A stretch of DNA of 64,000 nucleotides from Streptomyces formicae. GTDB lineage: Bacteria; Actinomycetota; Actinomycetes; Streptomycetales; Streptomycetaceae. The position numbers and the translations under genes are program-made. This document shows positions 62,518 to 64,000 of this stretch, in pieces. The stretch lies in the NCBI RefSeq assembly GCF_002556545.1, contig NZ_CP022685.1:2232001-2296000 (forward strand), written 5' to 3'. The notes below the pieces were generated by a model, which saw only the letters and a program-made list of their open reading frames with translations, ran no database searches and was not told the origin of the DNA. Positions within the stretch are counted from its first letter, which is position 1. Each line of letters opens with the position of its first letter.

Positions 62518-63780
62518 GTGACTTCGACCCTCGACGCCCCCGGCATATCGCCAAAGGCGCTCCCCGCCCTGCGCCGCCGGACCAACGCGGTGCTGATCGC
62601 CAGCCAGATCCTGGGCGGCCTCGGAGTGCCGATCGGCATCGCGCTCGCCCCGGTGCTCGCGACCGAGGTGAGCGGGAGCGAGGCACTGTCCGGGCTCGCG
62701 CCGACGGCGTCCGTCACCGGCACCGCCCTGCTCTCGCTGCCGCTGGCCGCGCTGATGACGTCGCGGGGCCGAAGGCCCGGCCTGGTCCTCGCGTATCTGA
62801 TCGGCGCGCTGGGGGCGGGACTCGTCGTACTGGCCTCGGTCGTGGGGAACTTCCCCCTGCTGCTGCTCGGCATGGCAGCCTTCGGAGCGGGCTCGTCCGC
62901 CAATCTGCAGGCCAGGTTCGCCGCGGCCGACCTGGCCGAGCCCGACCGGCGCGGCCGCGCCATCTCGCACGTCATCTGGGCCACCACCATCGGCTCGGTG
63001 CTCGGCCCGAACATCGCCGCGCCGACGAGCCGTCTCTTCTCCGGCACGGCCGTCCCCGAGAAGGCGGGCCCCTTCCTCTTCGCCGCCGGGATCTTCGCGG
63101 TCGCCGCGCTCGTGGTGGCGGTGCTGCTCCGCCCCGACCCGCTGCTCACCGCCCGCGCCCTGGCCCCGGACGAGGACCACTCCGCGGAGAGCCGCTCGCT
63201 GAGGGCCGCCGTCGCCGCGGTGGCCGGGTCGCCGATGGCCCGGCTCGCCCTGGTGACGGTGGCCGTGTCGCACACGGTGATGGTCTCGATCATGGTGATG
63301 ACCCCGGTCGACCTGGGGCACCACGGGGCGAGCCTGCAACTGGTCGGCCTCGTCATCAGCGGACACATCGCGGGCATGTACGCGTTCTCGCCGGTGCTCG
63401 GCTGGCTCTCCGACCGGTTCGGCAGGCTCGCCGTGATCGGCCTCGCGGTCGGGCTGCTGAGCTGCGCCGCGCTGCTCGCGGGCACGGCGGGGCCGAGCCA
63501 CGGGCAGACCGCCGCCGGGCTCTTCGTGCTCGGCCTCGGCTGGTCCGCGGGCCTGGTGGCAGGATCGGCGCTGCTCACCGACTCGGTGGAGGGCCCCGCG
63601 AGGGCCGCGGTGCAGGGCCTTTCGGACCTCACCATGAACGCGTCGGCGGGCATCGGCGGCGCGCTCGCGGGCCTGATCGTCGCGCGGGCCAGCTACGGCT
63701 GGCTCAACCTCGTCGGGGCCTGCGTGCTGCTGCCGATGGCCGGACTCGCCGTACGCAGGGCGGTCAGGCCGGCGCGCTGA
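62518..63780 (+). CDS. MFS transporter (drug-efflux-like)
   Basis: 420-aa twelve-helix major facilitator. Landmarks: ASQILGGLGVPIGIALAPVL (helix 1), the helix 2-3 loop MTSRGRRPGLVLAYLIGALG, SHVIWATTIGSVLGPNIAAP (helix 5 motif with GP) and LGWLSDRFGRLAVIGLAVG in the second half. GTG 62518, 75 nt after ogt, with no clear ribosome binding site, so it may also be leaderless (CACACT box 6 nt upstream, weak). Substrate unknown. Confidence 0.88.
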   Translation: MTSTLDAPGISPKALPALRRRTNAVLIASQILGGLGVPIGIALAPVLATEVSGSEALSGLAPTASVTGTALLSLPLAALMTSRGRRPGLVLAYLIGALGAGLVVLASVVGNFPLLLLGMAAFGAGSSANLQARFAAADLAEPDRRGRAISHVIWATTIGSVLGPNIAAPTSRLFSGTAVPEKAGPFLFAAGIFAVAALVVAVLLRPDPLLTARALAPDEDHSAESRSLRAAVAAVAGSPMARLALVTVAVSHTVMVSIMVMTPVDLGHHGASLQLVGLVISGHIAGMYAFSPVLGWLSDRFGRLAVIGLAVGLLSCAALLAGTAGPSHGQTAAGLFVLGLGWSAGLVAGSALLTDSVEGPARAAVQGLSDLTMNASAGIGGALAGLIVARASYGWLNLVGACVLLPMAGLAVRRAVRPAR

Positions 63781-63790
63781 CGCGGGACGG

Positions 63791-64000
63791 TCAGGGCAAC
63801 GTGATGTGGTACGCCTTGCGCAGCGTCTCGTGCACCGTCCAGGTCGTGCGGTCGCCCTCGCGGAGCACCGCCGCGTCGCCGGGGCCGATCTCCAGCGTGG
63901 CGCCGCCCTCGACCTCGACGGTGGCGCGGCCGCTGACGACCACGAAGAGCTCGTTGGCCTCGGTGTCGGTGACCACGCCGGGGGTGATCTGCCAGATGCC
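63791..64000 (-). CDS. cupin-domain protein (partial at right edge)
   Basis: At least 70 residues of a small cupin: GIWQITPGVVTDTEANELFV, then VVSGRATVEVEGGATLEIG and GDAAVLREGDRTTWTVHETL. This matches the C-terminal part of DUF861-type cupins (ureidoglycine-related group), usually of about 110-120 residues. The frame is open through the window edge, so the start lies outside. It converges on the MFS gene with 10 nt between stops. Confidence 0.85.
   Translation of the reverse strand, partial: GIWQITPGVVTDTEANELFVVVSGRATVEVEGGATLEIGPGDAAVLREGDRTTWTVHETLRKAYHITLP

Overview
The window is a high-GC (roughly 72-74 percent), almost fully coding stretch of a Streptomyces-type chromosome. The organism call rests on the gene set and order (whiA, ctaA/ctaB, a tkt-tal-zwf-opcA-pgl operon, gap-pgk-tpi-secG, uvrA/uvrB/uvrC, mycothiol-dependent enzyme families), on GTG/TTG starts, on rare TTA codons and on many start codons sitting 6-8 nt behind a TAnnnT -10 box (leaderless transcripts). 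It looks like core chromosome: I see no phage, insertion sequence, CRISPR array, tRNA or rRNA.

Layout. 1-13 kb: the end of a SufR-like Fe-S repressor (cut by the left edge), an AAC(3)-type acetyltransferase, a formate/nitrite channel, a two-gene ABC exporter, a glycogen-debranching-like enzyme, a GT4 glycosyltransferase, a large membrane-anchored NB-ARC/TPR (STAND) NTPase, ctaA, an amidohydrolase and a small conserved protein. 13-28 kb is central carbon metabolism: ctaB, then the pentose-phosphate operon tkt-tal-zwf-opcA-pgl on the plus strand, two small genes, pgi, an RbpA-family RNA polymerase binding protein, and gap-pgk-tpiA-secG on the minus strand. 28-36.5 kb: a large secreted M14 carboxypeptidase and the overlapping operon uvrC-rapZ-yvcK-whiA. 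36.5-45.4 kb: an ECF sigma factor translationally coupled to a transpeptidase-like protein that lacks the catalytic Cys, a divergent intact L,D-transpeptidase lipoprotein, a secreted C39-type protease with a membrane-anchored partner, regulators, a Rieske lipoprotein, a PfkB kinase, YceI and an enoyl-CoA hydratase. 45.4-64 kb: uvrA with a histone-like tail, a mycothiol-dependent enzyme, an MBL hydrolase, aroQ, transporters, a TerC/TerD stress group under a Mn2+ riboswitch, uvrB, an MHYT membrane protein, a GDPD, an O6-alkylguanine methyltransferase, an MFS exporter and a cupin cut by the right edge.

How it works together. The metabolic block supplies NADPH and interconverts hexose, pentose and triose phosphates; ctaA and ctaB make heme A for the terminal oxidase. 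The DNA repair genes uvrA, uvrB, uvrC and ogt are scattered over 25 kb but share one promoter architecture, TTGTCAGTG-N8-TAnnnT or a close variant, that matches the RecA-independent (PafBC-type) DNA-damage promoter of actinobacteria. At uvrB, ogt and uvrC the -10 box ends exactly 7 nt before ATG, implying leaderless mRNAs. Three genes in the left 13 kb (debranching enzyme, STAND NTPase, amidohydrolase) carry a TTA codon and should depend on the bldA leucyl-tRNA.

The signals I would follow first are the shared damage promoter, the complete yybP-ykoY Mn2+ riboswitch with an alternative helix that covers the terC ribosome binding site, the pseudo-L,D-transpeptidase behind a sigma factor, and the TTA-containing membrane STAND NTPase, which resembles NLR-type immune proteins in layout but whose role is unknown.
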